Of a DNA stretch of 64,000 nt, positions 37,122 to 49,560 are shown one piece after another. Below the pieces are notes generated by a model. It made no database searches and was not told the DNA's origin. It saw nothing but the letters and a program-made list of their open reading frames with translations. The stretch lies in contig JAQJVL010000673.1 in the NCBI GenBank assembly GCA_035578905.1, positions 157,501 through 221,500 of the forward strand, read 5' to 3'. Position 1 is the first letter of the stretch. Every line of letters starts with the position of its first letter. Origin of the DNA: Stictocephala bisonia (lineage: Eukaryota > Arthropoda > Insecta > Hemiptera > Membracidae). A program made the translations under genes and the position numbers.

Positions 37122-38371
37122 AGTTTAAACAGCACCATGACGTGGTTGTTACCGAAAAATCTAGACAATAGACGTTTTGGCAGGATTTGGAAACAAACAA
37201 TTGCAGGTTGACATTACACTGGCTAATCTACACGGAGAATGGAATGTGAAGAATGAGGGGTATTTCCTAGTTTATCCTCAAGTATAATATAAATTCCATG
37301 CTTTTTACAGAGGCTTCATAACCACGCTGATTCAGTTGAGGCTATTTGTCTAACAGTTGTAGAATACATTTCACTCAAGAGATCAATTTGTTTGCTCAGT
37401 GATCAGATGTGCTAGCATTGCAAACAGACTTCACAACCTAGATTTTTTTTAAACCCATAACAGCCGTTTTCTAAGGATGCTGAAAGCAGAATATAATTCA
37501 AGAGAACTCAGCCAGTTTAGCCTCATTTCTGAAGAGTTCCATGTTAGACCCTCAAGGCTGTTTTGGACACTTTAGAGTGTAACTGGTCGGTGTTATTGCC
37601 AGGAGGTGAAAAAATGACTGCAGTTTCTAAAAAATGTCTTATAGAGCTCCGTCAGCTTTTCCTGATCGGAAAGATAAAACGAGACTTACTTGTACTTTGC
37701 AAGGTAATTCTGTAATCGGAATTCACTTGTTTTGTGGCTATGAGTTGTTGAAACTACTGGAACATGACAACAGTCGATTATCACAGTTGACTTTCTACCT
37801 TCCTTCTTCTTCGTCTTCCGCTTTTCACTTTTTCTCATTGGTCGGATTCTTTCTTTCTTACAAAATTCCATTCCATTTAGCCCTAAGATCCATTCTGGAG
37901 TACTTTCCTTTAAAGTAAAGTTTTCGATTCAGGTATTATGCTTTGCGTTATTTCTGTACCACGTTCCCTTTCTGAAGACTCTCCGTATATAACCTACTTA
38001 TTTTATATCCCCTTCTGACTAAACTTCTCCATCTCCATAATTTTTAGCCTTTCTCCGTGTCTACTTTCATAATATTACCACTTACTACATGACATCTCTT
38101 ACTTCGCTACGGGAAGGTTCGCTACCCTTCTCTCCGTGGTTCTCGCTAAAACACCACATCAATATAAAATATGCAGCCTTCTGGATACATTTTTTTCTAA
38201 TGTCTAAAAACTCTATAACTCTACAAGTCTATTGCACTAAGAGTTCGTAGAAATAACCTTAAACATTTTACCATTAAAACCAAATTAGAAAGGATTTTCT
38301 GTCGTGTTTATGTTTTTTGTATCAGCTGTTTGAACTAAACTATTAAATTAAATTAGTGCTAATATTACCCT
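37122..38371. other. Unassigned intronic sequence
   Basis: Abrupt end of the satellite, then unique sequence. Overlapping frames of 94 (plus) and 61 codons (minus) at 37634-37918 have no family similarity. Confidence 0.45.
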
Positions 38372-39453
38372 CATGGAAAAAGGAAAGGTCGAGGGTTTGT
38401 TTCTACCCTTTAGGAATAGAATTTTGATAAATTACCCTGGCTATTGGGCTATTAATAAATAGTCCTTTCTGAGTTAAGTCGAACTAAGATAGCAACAATG
38501 ACTACACTCGTTCATCTACACTCACTCACACCTCATATTCGCCCACATCTCTACGATCGGCGTCTTATAAATGAATAATAATGGTTAATGGAAAAAAGGA
38601 AAGGTCACGGGGTTTTTTCTGCCCTTTACGATTTTGATAAATCATCTCTTGATAATGACGTGGTTGTAATGTTGCTACACTGACTACAACAATGACTACA
38701 CTCGTTCATCTACAGTCACTCACACCTCATATTCGCCCACATCTCTACGATCGGCGTCTTATAAATGAATAATAATGGTTAATGGAAAAAAGGAAAGGCC
38801 ACGGGGTTGTTTCTGTCCTTTACGATTTTGATAAATCGTTTCTTGATAATGACGTGATTGTAATGTTGCTACACTGACTACAACAATGACTACACTCGTT
38901 CATCTACACACACTCACACCTCATATTCGCCCACATCTCTACGATCGGCGTCTTAGAAATGAATAATAATGGTTAATGGAAAAAAGGAAAGGTCACGGGG
39001 TTTTTTCTACCCTTTACGATTTTGATAAATCGTCTCTTGATAATGACGTGGTTGTAATGTTGCTACACTGACTACAACAATGACTACACTCGTTCATCTA
39101 CACACACTCACACCTCATATTCGCCCACATCTCTACGATCGGCGTCTTAGAAATGAATAATAATGGTTAATGGAAAAAAGGAAAGGTCACGGGGTTGTTT
39201 CTGCCCTTTACGATTTTGATAAATCGTCACTTGATAATGACGTGGTTGTAATGTTGCTACACTGACTACAACAATGACTACACTCGTTCATCTACACACA
39301 CTCACACCTCATATTCGCCCACATATCTACGATCGGCGTCTTAGAAATGAATAATAATGGTTAATGGAAAAAAGGCAAGGTCACGGGGTTGTTTCTGCCC
39401 TTTACGATTTTGATAAATCGTCTCTTGATAATGACGTGGTTGTAATGTTGCTC
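38372..39453 (+). repeat. SINE-derived tandem array, unit about 194 bp
   Basis: Units start TGGAAAAAAGGAAAGGTCAC at about 38374, 38589, 38783, 38978, 39171 and 39365. The second half of each unit is the SINE 3' domain: ACAATGACTACACTCGTTCA, CATATTCGCCCACATCTCTA, CGATCGGCGTCTTA. Only the first unit (216 bp) still has the SINE body CCTGGCTATTGGGCTATTAA; later units carry TCTTGATAATGACGTGGTTG instead. Confidence 0.9.
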
Positions 39454-40857
39454 ATAGTTTCTTAGTAAACAACCTGCAATTCTGCACCAGCAGTAGGTGG
39501 CATCTTTTTTCATTGTTTTGAATCTATTTAAAAAAAAGTCAGTAACTGTTATGTGCGATACAAGAACGCGTAATAACTATAAATAATTTATTTTGTTCGA
39601 GGAAGTTATGCAAATTGAGGAAATATTGGTTTGTTGCTCAGAACAGTCTGGAGCGTGATTGCCTTGTAGCACTCCAGTGAACATTGATTTTGCAATATGA
39701 TTATTGATACAGTGATGTTATGTAACACAGCCCCTCAAGCGGTATTCATAATAACTAAAGCGAAATACTGGGTACCTTTTACTTCTATAGCGTTCTCCGA
39801 CAACGTGTGATATGCGCGTTAGCGTTAGACAACTTCTGTTTGTCACGGAACGTTACTGACTCCACACTATCATCATGATTAAAAAAAAAACTAAAATATA
39901 AAAAAACTGTTATGTTAATATTTATTGTTGTTGTTTAGCTTAAATTAGTCTATTTTGTTGTTATATTTTTTAAATTTTATATTTGTTAGGCCCCTACTGT
40001 TAAATTATGTATTAATTATTTTTATGCTTTAGGCCTAGTGATTTAGTTAGTGTTATTTCTTTATGTCGTGTATTGTATTATTGATGTCAGTTGGTAATGA
40101 AACGGTACCGTGTTATATTTTATTTTTAATTACTTTTTTTAATTTTCACCAAAAGGGGATTATTTATTATCTTTTACTTAACTTCCTATTCGGAGCTGCC
40201 CAGGTATTCCGGCTTACTCCTTGGCCTCGGTGGAATCATGGGATGTGGGCTAAATTGCCGGGTTGATTGGTGTTATCAAAATTTTTCTAAATTTTCACTT
40301 TTAGTTGTTCTTAAATTTTCTTTTGAGTCCCTAGTTTGCTGCAGATAGGCCCATGTACTTTGTAATTGTGAATTTTGGTATTTGTAGAGTTTGTTGTTTT
40401 TGTAGCATTTGTTATTCTCTTGTTAATTTTATTGTTTCTTGTGGTTGGTTTAAATGTGAGTTTTGATATTGTGGCCTTCTGCCAGTTTCTGAAAAATTAA
40501 TTATTTGTTCTTTCTTGATAATAAAATTAGTTTTGCTCAGCTGCCGAGTTTTAATTTGACCCTCCAACTGCCACCCGTGATTCCATCGCTTGACTGGTTT
40601 TGAGCCATCCCCCAGTTGGCACGACTTCCCGTTTTGGATGGGGATGGGTCTCACTATGAAACGTCCAAATTGCCACAAGTGGACAAGGAGTCTAAAAATA
40701 AAAGCAGGTTACGTACGTGTACAGTAATTATAACTGTCCCACCCACCCATACACACACTAAAAAGGTTATGACCCACAAGAGAATTGTTAACTAGAAACT
40801 AAAAGTTACCGAGACGAGCTTTTTTTACTATATGGATTTAAAATATTCAATTAAAAA
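39454..40857. other. Unassigned intronic sequence
   Basis: Locally GC-richer stretches near 40190-40265 and 40560-40680. Frames of 67 and 88 codons there are unsupported. A single fragment of the G-rich minisatellite (CCCACCCACCCATACAC) lies at 40738-40754. Confidence 0.4.
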
Positions 40858-41507
40858 CTGAGGGATACCCCTGCACGCTTGGCGTGCCAGCCCCTTCGCT
40901 CACTGCGCTCGTGACACATTGACTAAAAAAATTAGTAGGTAAACTGTATCAAGCAAAAAAATGCATTTACAGTATCTCCTTCACAGAACTTGCTTTGCTA
41001 TAAATATTTATTAGTAAAACACCCAATGAGTATGTTTAGCCTTTTTCAAACGTGTTAATTTGTTTTGCTTTAACAGCGGAAGATTGATTAAATAAATAAA
41101 ATAATTTCATTAGATTACCATTGAAACAGTCAAGTCCAGTAGAACGTACCCCTACAATCGTATGTGAATAAAATCATACTTACAACCTTCTCTGGTTTAT
41201 ACTATGAAATATCTAACGTCCTAAATATTACAAACAACATTATTTACATTCCAACAGTTGTTAATTTCTTTTTGGATATCATTATTTACATTTGAACAGC
41301 TCTTTCCATGTTATTATTATGGACAAAAAAAGTACTTTAAGTGCTCCTCATGTCCTTCAAGGTGAAAATATTGCAGAATTAATACCTTATTGCACAACTA
41401 CGAACAGAGAACAAATTTTTAACACAATGTAAATAAAGCGGTTTTAACAAATAAAGGAGGAGTTGCGTTGACAAAAACCAGTTTCAGTATTATACTCTAT
41501 ATAAGGA
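40858..41507 (-). mobile_element. Helitron family 1, copy 4 (650 bp, uninterrupted)
   Basis: On the minus strand: A|TCCTTATATAGAGTATAATA at the 5' end (41507), GTCAACGCAACTCCTCC, CTCTGTTCGTAGTTGTGCAA, AATATTTTCACC, the AACTGTTGGAATGTAAATAA motif, then GAGCGCAGTGAGCGAAGGGG, the perfect hairpin GCACGCCAAGCGTGC, and CTCAG|T at 40858. Both flanks fit A|T insertion. It has no coding capacity and serves as the empty-site reference for copies 2 and 3. Confidence 0.75.
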
Positions 41508-41940
41508 TTCTATCCGTTTTATTCGAAACGTTGATACACCCTCCAGAACATATCTTCATATGTCTGTGTTTCATGATCCCCTAATAGGAAAAAAAAACAA
41601 CCACCGTACGGCACCTACTATAACACTCTCATATATCATATTCTTGAGCGTATGATTGCAGTTGGATGTTTTGACGTAGCCAATAAAACTAAACTATGTT
41701 TTTAGAGGCTTAAGACTTTGTATAACTTGATAATGGCTGACATTGTGTGGTAGATGTTATATTGGAAGGGGCTAATAATTGACTACTATTTTTTATTGGA
41801 TATATTAAGTCTCTTTATATATACGTTCTTCTTGGAATATGTTATTTGTACTGCTTTTTTCAGCATGCATTTTGGGTGAGTTTTTTTTATTAAATCTCTC
41901 TACATCGTGTATGCTATAATATACGCGGTTTATTTTTCAC

Positions 41941-41991
41941 CTGATGACGAACTCAGATTGCAAAGTCAGAAACGTTGTGAAACATATAGAA
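41941..41991 (+). ncRNA. Hammerhead-ribozyme-like motif
   Basis: UUUCAC, then CUGAUGA (41942-41948), 21 bases, GAAAC, GUU, GUGAAA. UUUCAC/GUGAAA can form stem I, CUGAUGA and GAAA are intact, and AC/GU plus U give a minimal stem III with a GUU cleavage triplet. Stem II is poorly paired (ACU/AGU only). Such strings are common in termini of Penelope-like elements; no RT was found next to it. Confidence 0.4.
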
Positions 41992-42934
41992 AATGTAAGG
42001 TAGAAAATGTCCGTAATAATTTTAAAAAGCCGTTGCAAATTCATCTTTTCTAGTAAATCTATGAATGGAGCGATTTAAACCTTCTAAGTCACAATTTGTG
42101 TAATTACTTTTACAGATTTATTAAAAAAGGGAGTGAATAATAATCTAGCAATAAGGACAAAATTCTTTTTCAAAGTGTCCCTAATTTTTCTTATCCTTTG
42201 CAGGTATTGCACATCTGATCAGTGCATCATTCCTTAATTCCTTGGAAAATAACATTTGTCAGAAGTGACTACCTAGCGTGCAATACGCAGGTCGGGGAAA
42301 GGTTCGTGGACTTATGTATCGACTGTGACGTCACTCGTATGGAAGGAACCTTGGGAAATGGGAGAGGAAGGTCGTAGCGTGGTGAGTGACACTGACAATG
42401 GCACAACACACCAACACTACAAGACAACACCTTTGTGGCAACAGAAATGATGGCGCACCCAATCCTAACCTCAAAGTACGATAATAATTTTCGACGTAAT
42501 TGCAAAAAACACAACCACAATATAAACAGTAAACTATATAAATGATAGGATATTGGACGGTTTGTAAATAATTATTTTGCTTTTGTAATAATGCGTCAAC
42601 ATTTATGTAAAGTAAAGAATAAATTTAAAACCCCACAAATGAAGCGGTAGTAAGCCTCTATATACAGAATTATTGAGAGAAAAAAAGAGTGTGAAATAAC
42701 GTATTCCGAGACGTATTCGTTAAAACAGATGGTTCAAATATAACATATTTAGAGTCTTACTAAAAACTGCTGACGATACTAAGAATCGTTAGATTTAATA
42801 AAACGTAATTCTTATCTGGAATATTTTGATATTTCGATTTGACGTCTCTAAATTTTGATTCTAGAAGTTTTATTTTCCAAACATCCCTTGATATCATGAG
42901 AATCATTGTTCCTAGTTTCATAATCCATGTAAAT
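41992..42934. other. Unassigned intronic sequence
   Basis: An 83-codon minus frame at 42269-42520 lies in a slightly GC-rich patch; no similarity recognised. Confidence 0.45.
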
Positions 42935-43810
42935 ATCAAATAACTGAAAATTTGAGTTGTTTTAAATATCTTGGTGTATTTTTTTGTGAATACATTTCGT
43001 GGGAAAAACGTATATCTAATTTACATAGTAAAATCAAATTTGGCATAAGAACATTTTACTTTCTCAAACATTTTCATGACACATATTTGCTGGGAAAATT
43101 ATACTTTGCTTTGATTCACTTTCAGATAATATAATACAGAATTGCGTGCTGGGCAGGAACAGCTAAGACGCATATTGAAAAATTAAGAATCACGCAAAAT
43201 CATTTTTTACGTATAATATTAAGCAAGAAAGGAAAAGGGAGCCCATAGTAAATAAAGTGAAACATTCTACCCATTCAACATCTTTACGTTTACACATCGT
43301 TAAGAATATTTTGCCTCAGAAGTGGAAACAAAGGAAACACAAATTTATTATATAACGTAAGACGAAATAACCAGATGATCTTTCAAACTTCCAAAGTAAA
43401 CAAATCAATTTATAAAAAACCTTAATACTGAGGGCCAAAATATTTTAATTGGCTTCCGGAAAAATCAAAAGAGTGCAACAATTTCAACCTTTTCTGTAAG
43501 AATACTAAGCTATGGCTGTTTTCTCTCTCTGATATCTACTTTCTTAATAGTGTTTTTATTTGATGTCAAAACATTTTAAGAGATTATGAATAAGATGATA
43601 TTAATTCTTTTTGTTATTTTTAGTCGCATTTATAATTTTTTATTATGTTTTTAAACATTATAAAATAGAATTAGTATGTAGACTGAGCATTTTTAGTTAT
43701 GGTTGGATACTTTTATTAATTTTCAATGCGTGTCAAACCATAGTAATCTATAATTATTTTGTAAAGTAACGCTACATTGAAAATACATTATTGGACTGGA
43801 CTAATAGAAT
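42935..43810 (+). pseudogene. LINE fragment, RT C-terminal part and 3' UTR
   Basis: Frame at 42952 gives CFKYLGVFFCEYISWEKRIS, IKFGIRTFYFLKHF and YFALIHFQII; in continuation after a stop CWAGTAKTHIEKLRITQNHF and LRIILSKKGKG. Further on, LASGKIKRVQQFQPF (frame-shifted) near 43450. These are the blocks downstream of the catalytic core in jockey-like insect LINEs (YLGVFLD, HI--L--K, A-GI--W-G, KLQ---LR-I). 5' truncated and broken by stops. Same group as 24640-26160. Confidence 0.8.
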
Positions 43811-44390
43811 GTTTAGTTTTATAGAAAATGTACGTTTTTAAACTCTGGCCACATTACTAGAACCGCGGTCAGTGATATTTATCGTATTTCTTGTGTGCTT
43901 TGTAAATAGTATTTTACAAGAAATAATTTTCATTATTTCATTTTGTTAGTTGAGAAAAACAGAGTTTACGATTAGATTAGATCAAATTAAATTTTATTTC
44001 AAGATCTAACTCTGTTACATCGATATCGTTAGATGTGTTATATATATATATATTGTTGTTGTTGTTGTATAAGTAAAGTTTAATTAATAATTTTAGTCAA
44101 ATTTAAATCGATTGTAATATTTTCATTAGTGGACACACTTAAAATACCATAAACATTTTCATGCCTAGATTACTTAACCAATATAACAAACTCTAACATC
44201 TCTCCAGAAATATTTTTTCAGTGTTCATTTCATTAGTACATCACTATTGGTCTTAGATAGATTAATTGTTTTCAAAATCATCTACCAAATCGTCATTAGG
44301 AAAATTACACAAAACTAAGAACACTAATTTTCTTGTTGAAATACATGAGACTGCGTAATACAAAGAGAAGAACAGGAGAAAACTAAAAAC
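43811..44390. other. Unassigned AT-rich intronic sequence
   Basis: Contains (TA)n then (TTG)n microsatellite near 44040-44070. No ORF. Confidence 0.5.
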
Positions 44391-44391
44391 A

Positions 44392-44780
44392 TCATAGGAA
44401 TTTTAAAGTGGAATTTAAAAACGTTTTAGGAAAAAAACTGCACACGTCTAGGCACGAAGCCGGACGGGATTTAAACAAGAATGTCCCCGTTTTCGTGTCT
44501 GATGGAAGGAATGTGCTAAAAGCAACTATTACACAGTGACGTCTGAGGGTTGGGCTGGACAGACAAATTTCTCCAGTTCCAGCAGCTGCAGTGTCTCCAG
44601 AAGCGACAGCGGCACTCTGCCCAGTGGGTGTGAAAGTGTTTGGCTGACGCAACACACTTTCCAGCACCTTTCTCCAACGGTCAAGGCCTGGGTCACAATC
44701 GGTTTGGGGGAGGGGAAGCAAAACACTTCTGAATGCCTTTTGATTCACTCTCCCTTACAAAACGGAGGAAAGTAAGGGTA
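44392..44780. other. GC-rich island with overlapping ORFs
   Basis: A 118-codon minus frame (44392-44748) and a 79-codon plus frame (44536-44775) overlap in a unique GC-rich patch. Neither shows a known domain, signal peptide or membrane segment; the plus frame has a Ser-rich run. It could be an exon or a conserved regulatory element in the large intron, or a transposon fragment. Confidence 0.25.
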
Positions 44781-45711
44781 ATTTGCGTGCCAAGGTGTTG
44801 AGCGTTAAAAATCGAACATACAATGAAAATTACTTTGTAAACAACATCCAGGAAATAATACGTGCAGATTTCGGTTGAATTTTATAAGTGGTATTGAGCC
44901 CGTATCCAACCGTCTGTGGCCGAAGATATCCGAATGGTTTACACGATTTGAACATAGATTCTACGTACATTTTCAGTGTATTCGTACTAAATCGAGCAGA
45001 CGTATTTAATAAAATAACAAATTAGCATTGTATAAACCAAACCTCGTTAACATTATTTTTGGACAAAAACAGCCTGATGATGTAGGGTACTTTGTCATTC
45101 AACCTTGAACAATGTCCGAGGAAAGAAATAAATAGAAAACAAAAGGAGCCATTGTGAAACTTAAAGAAATCTACGTAAACAAGTCATCAACCTAACGAAT
45201 TGGAAAAGTCAACGAATTTTCCAGCAAACTTATGATACTGCACAAAATGTAGGCTATATAAAAAAAATTCGATCGTGTCTTGGACCATGAACGCTTGATT
45301 TAAATTATTTTCAATACAGGGTTTGTAAAAGTAAACTACTCTTAAGCGTTGCTAATTTTTTTTATTGTTATGCCGTTCCTTTTAATTTATATTTTTTTCA
45401 TCTTTTTTAATATAAGATGTTTACACCATGTAAAGTTTTGTTTGATAAAAGTATTTGACAAATAAACAACACGAACGCAATAGTATTATACAACATGTTT
45501 TAGAGTCCATTACATTTATCTGCGGTATTTACTAATTTTTAATACCATTAAAACATATATTTTTCAATATAGAATGAATGAATTTTTATTTTAAACATAC
45601 ATTTTAATTAGGATCATAGATATCCGGGAACATCTATCAGTAAATGAAACTGCTATTTTGATTTTAATTTATTATTTGTAACCACTCTTAATATATCTCT
45701 AAGCAGACATA
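44781..45711. other. Unassigned AT-rich intronic sequence
   Basis: No ORF or repeat; CCTGATGATG near 45073 resembles the start of a hammerhead core but lacks the GAAA partner. Confidence 0.45.
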
Positions 45712-45836
45712 TCCGTATAGACTTGCTATGTGTGAAGCGACTAAATATCTCTTGATGGATTTGCACTAGTAGATATATATATGTACAGACTTGCTGTGTG
45801 TGAAGACTCTCGATATCTGTAGATGGATTGGCACCA

Positions 45837-45907
<71 letters not shown>

Positions 45908-47352
45908 GACTTGCTGTGTATGAAGGGACTCGATATCTGTAGATGGATTGGCACCAGTATGTATATATGTACAGACTTGCTGTGTATGAAGGGACGCGAT
46001 ATTTGTACATGGATTGGCACCAGTAGATATATATGTACACACTTGCTGTGTGTGAAGACACTCGATATCTGTAGATGGATTGGCACCAGTATGTATATAT
46101 GTACAGACTTGCTGTGTATGAATAGACTCGATATCTGTAGATGGATTGGCACCAGTATGTATATATGTACAGACTTGCTGTGTATGAAGGGACTCGATAT
46201 CTGTAGATGGATTGGCACCAGTATGTATATATGTACAGACTTGCTGTGTATGAAGGGACTCGATATCTGTAGATGGATTGGCACCAGTATGTATATATGT
46301 ACAAACTTGCTGTGTATGAAGGGACTCGATATCTGTAGATGGATTGGCACCAGTAGATATATATGTACACACTTGCTGTGTATGAAGGGGCTCGATATCT
46401 CTTGGTGGATTGGCACCAGTATGTATATATGTACAGACTTGCTGTGTGTGAAGACACTCGATATCTGTAGATGGATTGGCACCAGTAGATATATATGTAC
46501 ACACTTGCTGTGTGTGAAGCGACTCAATATCTCTTGATGGATTTGCACCAGTAGATTTATATGTACAGACTTGCTGTGTGTGAAGACACTCGATATCTGT
46601 AGATGGATTGGCACCAGTATGTATATATGTACAGACTTGCTGTGTGTGAAGGGACTCGATACCTGTAGATGGATGGCACCAGTAGATATATATGTACACA
46701 CTTGCTGTGTGTGAAGGGACTCGATATCTGTAGATGGATTGGCACCAGTGTGTATATAATATGTACAGACTTGCTGTGTGTGAAGGGACTCGATACCTGT
46801 AGATGGATTGGCACCAGTATGTATATAATATGTACAGACTTGCTGTGTGTGAAGGGACTCGATATATGTAGATGGATTGGCACCAGTATGTATATATGTA
46901 CAGACTTGCTGTGTGTGAAGGGACTCGATATCTGTAGATGGATTGGCACCAGTATGTATATATGTACAGACTTGCTGTGTGTGAAGGGACTCGATACCTG
47001 TAGATGGATTGGCACCAGTATGAATATATGTACAGACTTGCTGTGTATGAAGGGACTCGATATATGTAGATGGATTGGCAACAGTATGTATATATGTACA
47101 GACTTGCTGTGTGTGAAGGGACTCGATACCTGTAGATGGATTGGCACCAGTGTGTATATAATATGTACAGACTTGCTGTGTGTGAAAGGACTCGATACCT
47201 GTAGATGGATTGGCACCAGTATGTATATAATATGTACAGACTTGCTGTGTGTGAAGGGACTCGATATCTGTAGATGGATTGGCACCAGTATGAATATATG
47301 TACAGAATTGCTGTGTGTGAAGGGACTCGATACATGTTGTTGGATTTAGATC
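45712..47352. repeat. 66-bp minisatellite, about 24 copies
   Basis: Unit contains ATATATGTACAGACTTGCTG, TGTGTGAAGGGACTCGATAT and CTGTAGATGGATTGGCACCA. Period 66, with some units +3 (TATATAATATG) and one with a 1-base loss near 46674. Because 66 is a multiple of 3 and the unit has few stops, several frames stay open for 226-568 codons on both strands; they are repeats of one peptide each and not credible genes. The array ends about 150 bases from the donor of calpain exon 1. Confidence 0.97.
45838..45902. repeat. (AT)n expansion inside one 66-bp unit
   Basis: The short GTATATATG of the unit has expanded to about 32 AT dinucleotides in a single copy. Confidence 0.95.
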
Positions 47353-47498
47353 CATTCATATATAGTTTTACTAACAGATTTACTAGAGTCCACGTAATAA
47401 ATTTCTGTTAGCAGACGGTTATTTATATCAGGACTGTGTATATAGAACTGGATTTGCACCTGTAATTGAAGTAAGAAATGTGATAAGACATCACTTAC

Positions 47499-47636
47499 CT
47501 TAGGTCTCTTCCAGACGAACTGGAAGGGTGGAGTTTGGTGGTAGAAGACGGATGTCTGAGTGGCGGGGAACTCCGGGTCTTCCCAGAGTTCACCCCTTTT
47601 CATACATGTCCGTTTAATCCGCTCGAAATCACTCAT
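47499..47636 (-). CDS. CalpC: Calpain-C-like gene, coding exon 1 (N-terminal region)
   Basis: Encodes residues 1-46. The exon starts at an ATG placed directly after a pyrimidine-rich acceptor (tttttcag, AG at 47638-47637) and ends at a consensus donor, AAG|GTAAGT (GT at 47498-47497), in phase 0. The ELWEDPEFPATQTSVFY segment followed by FVWKRP is the conserved segment just before the protease core of calpains (family form: LF-DP-FP----S-FY, then F-WKRP). Because the ATG abuts an acceptor, at least one upstream exon must exist; it could be pure 5' UTR or add a short N-terminus. Calpains are cytosolic Ca2+-regulated Cys proteases, but exon 3 indicates this one is inactive. The 46 codons join in frame to exon 2 at 11845, implying a 35.6-kb intron. 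The match to insect calpain C is from memory of the family, not from a search. Confidence 0.9.
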
Positions 47637-47639
47637 CTG

Positions 47640-49560
47640 AAAAAAGAGAGGAACTATATTTTCGTAGTATAAATGTGGTTTAATCTAAACAAAAATAATA
47701 CTAATAATAACTCATCCTCAAATGATTTTGACTAATTTGGAATACAGTTAAAATATTACAATATTTTTAAAATTAGTAAATTAAATCGTCTGTATGATTC
47801 TGTGACTGGTTTAAGCTTAATATCACGAATGTTAAAATTAAGTAATTAATTGGCACAAAGTGCATTATTTGCTAAGAATGTTTCAAGTATTATGTATAGC
47901 ATCTTCTGCAATAGATTCGGAGGACACGTGGTCTACGGTACTCTAGTAAGGGTGACTGTACGTACAACTTCAACTGAGTAAAAGGCGTTAAGAGGGGGCC
48001 GGATAGAAGCCGGCCGCCGCGCTCTGACTCCAGCCCGTTTAACATGGGAGAAATATTTAGTTTCTTAATTACCGCCTAACCGACGGTTTTTTGAGAAAAA
48101 TGAAGAAGTAGCCCGAATCTACGAGTCATTTACTATTATTAGAGGTAAATAATTTAAACAATAATAATTTATATTTGTTACAAATTGACTTTTAAGAGAA
48201 CGTTTTTCCCATTTAAACCTACGTATAATTGACTAATTTGAAATGACTAGTTAAAACGTTATTTACTGTGATAAAAATATCATTTTTGCATCCTTAGAAT
48301 CCTTATTATTTTTAGTACGGGGAGACTTCGATTTTACAAAAATAATAATTTGTTAGTCGTTATTTTTGGCAATTCTAAAAAATGTTTGCATGTAGACGTT
48401 ACTCATCGGGTGGTAGAAGTTCAGAGATGTCCTCACAGAGCGCTGCACCTTCGTTTGTAGTCTGCACTCTGCAGTCCTGTCTATTCCACGCGAGGAGTCA
48501 GACTGTCATTGATATATTTTAAAACATAATGCTTGATTTCTATCTTATGTGAATACATTTTTACATGAACATAATAATTAATTGTGTTTAAATCTAGTAA
48601 AGATACACATATAGTAAAGATTTAGTTCTCTAAAGTAAAAATATTCCCTTATGTGCATTTTTTTTATTCAGTAATATAAATTTAATAATTATACATTTGA
48701 AACATATAGTTTTTTAATGTTGAAAGTAGCAAGATCATTATTATTATATATTATTACAATATTAGTTTTTAAAAAACATTAAAGTAAAAATAAAACATTG
48801 CTAGAAGTTATTTACTTAATTTTCTACCTGTAATGAACGAGGCTGGCGGATTACTATATAATAATTCTTTGTGTTAATATATGTTACAATTGGATTTGAC
48901 AAACTTATTCTCAAATTATTAATATTTGAAATTAATAATTAGGCTAAAATGTCTGTGGTGCTAGGGAAGTTAAAATTAATAATAATGTTACATGTAAAGG
49001 AGTATGAGAATTTTTATCTGGAGGTGTATATGTACCGTTGTATAACATAAACTGTGTGAACCCTGGCATCGCAACAACATATGGCGACAGACTTTCACAG
49101 ATTTACAACCCATGCCGGATGTACAAAACAAAGCAAAGAGGGTAGCGCGGCGGCATCCTAAAGATTCCAGTCACAAGTGTTACTAGTCTTGACCAACTCA
49201 TCGTGAGCGAGGTTCGATTGTGTATTGAAACAGTTTAGACTACGAAACTTGTAGTTACTGTCCCTGCAACCAATAAAGATTTATTACGAGTCTCTTACTG
49301 ACCTTTTTCTTATAAAACATGTTTATAATCAAGATATCACGATTTTAATTATATCAATCGCCAAAGAAAATGGTTTTCTCTAGATTTTTGATTTTTTATG
49401 AGTTGCCGAGTGATCACAGAAAATAAAAGTTAAACCATGTACAGTGTGCTCAAACACCGCGCTCTGAAAAACAGGAAAACGCGTTACAAAATACGGAAAT
49501 CGTCAGATTGATGAATTATAGCAGACGAGCCATAAGACGTAAATAAGACATTACTTGATA
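47640..49560. other. Sequence upstream of calpain exon 1 with two GC-rich patches
   Basis: GC-rich patches at about 47985-48045 (CCGGCCGCCGCGCTCTGACT) and 48410-48510. The second, read on the minus strand, has GC-rich sequence ending in CCGATGA|GTAACG, a weak donor-like site. They could mark an alternative promoter close to exon 1. A third mild patch lies at 49060-49280. The rest is AT-rich with no ORF. Confidence 0.3.

Noticed and set aside
45065..45125. Third hammerhead motif starting CCTGATGATG
   Set aside because: No GAAA strand or closing stem at suitable spacing.
45653..47359. A 568-codon open frame and several others of 226-529 codons
   Set aside because: They are translations of the same 66-bp tandem repeat in several frames of both strands; the unit length is a multiple of 3, which keeps frames open without selection.
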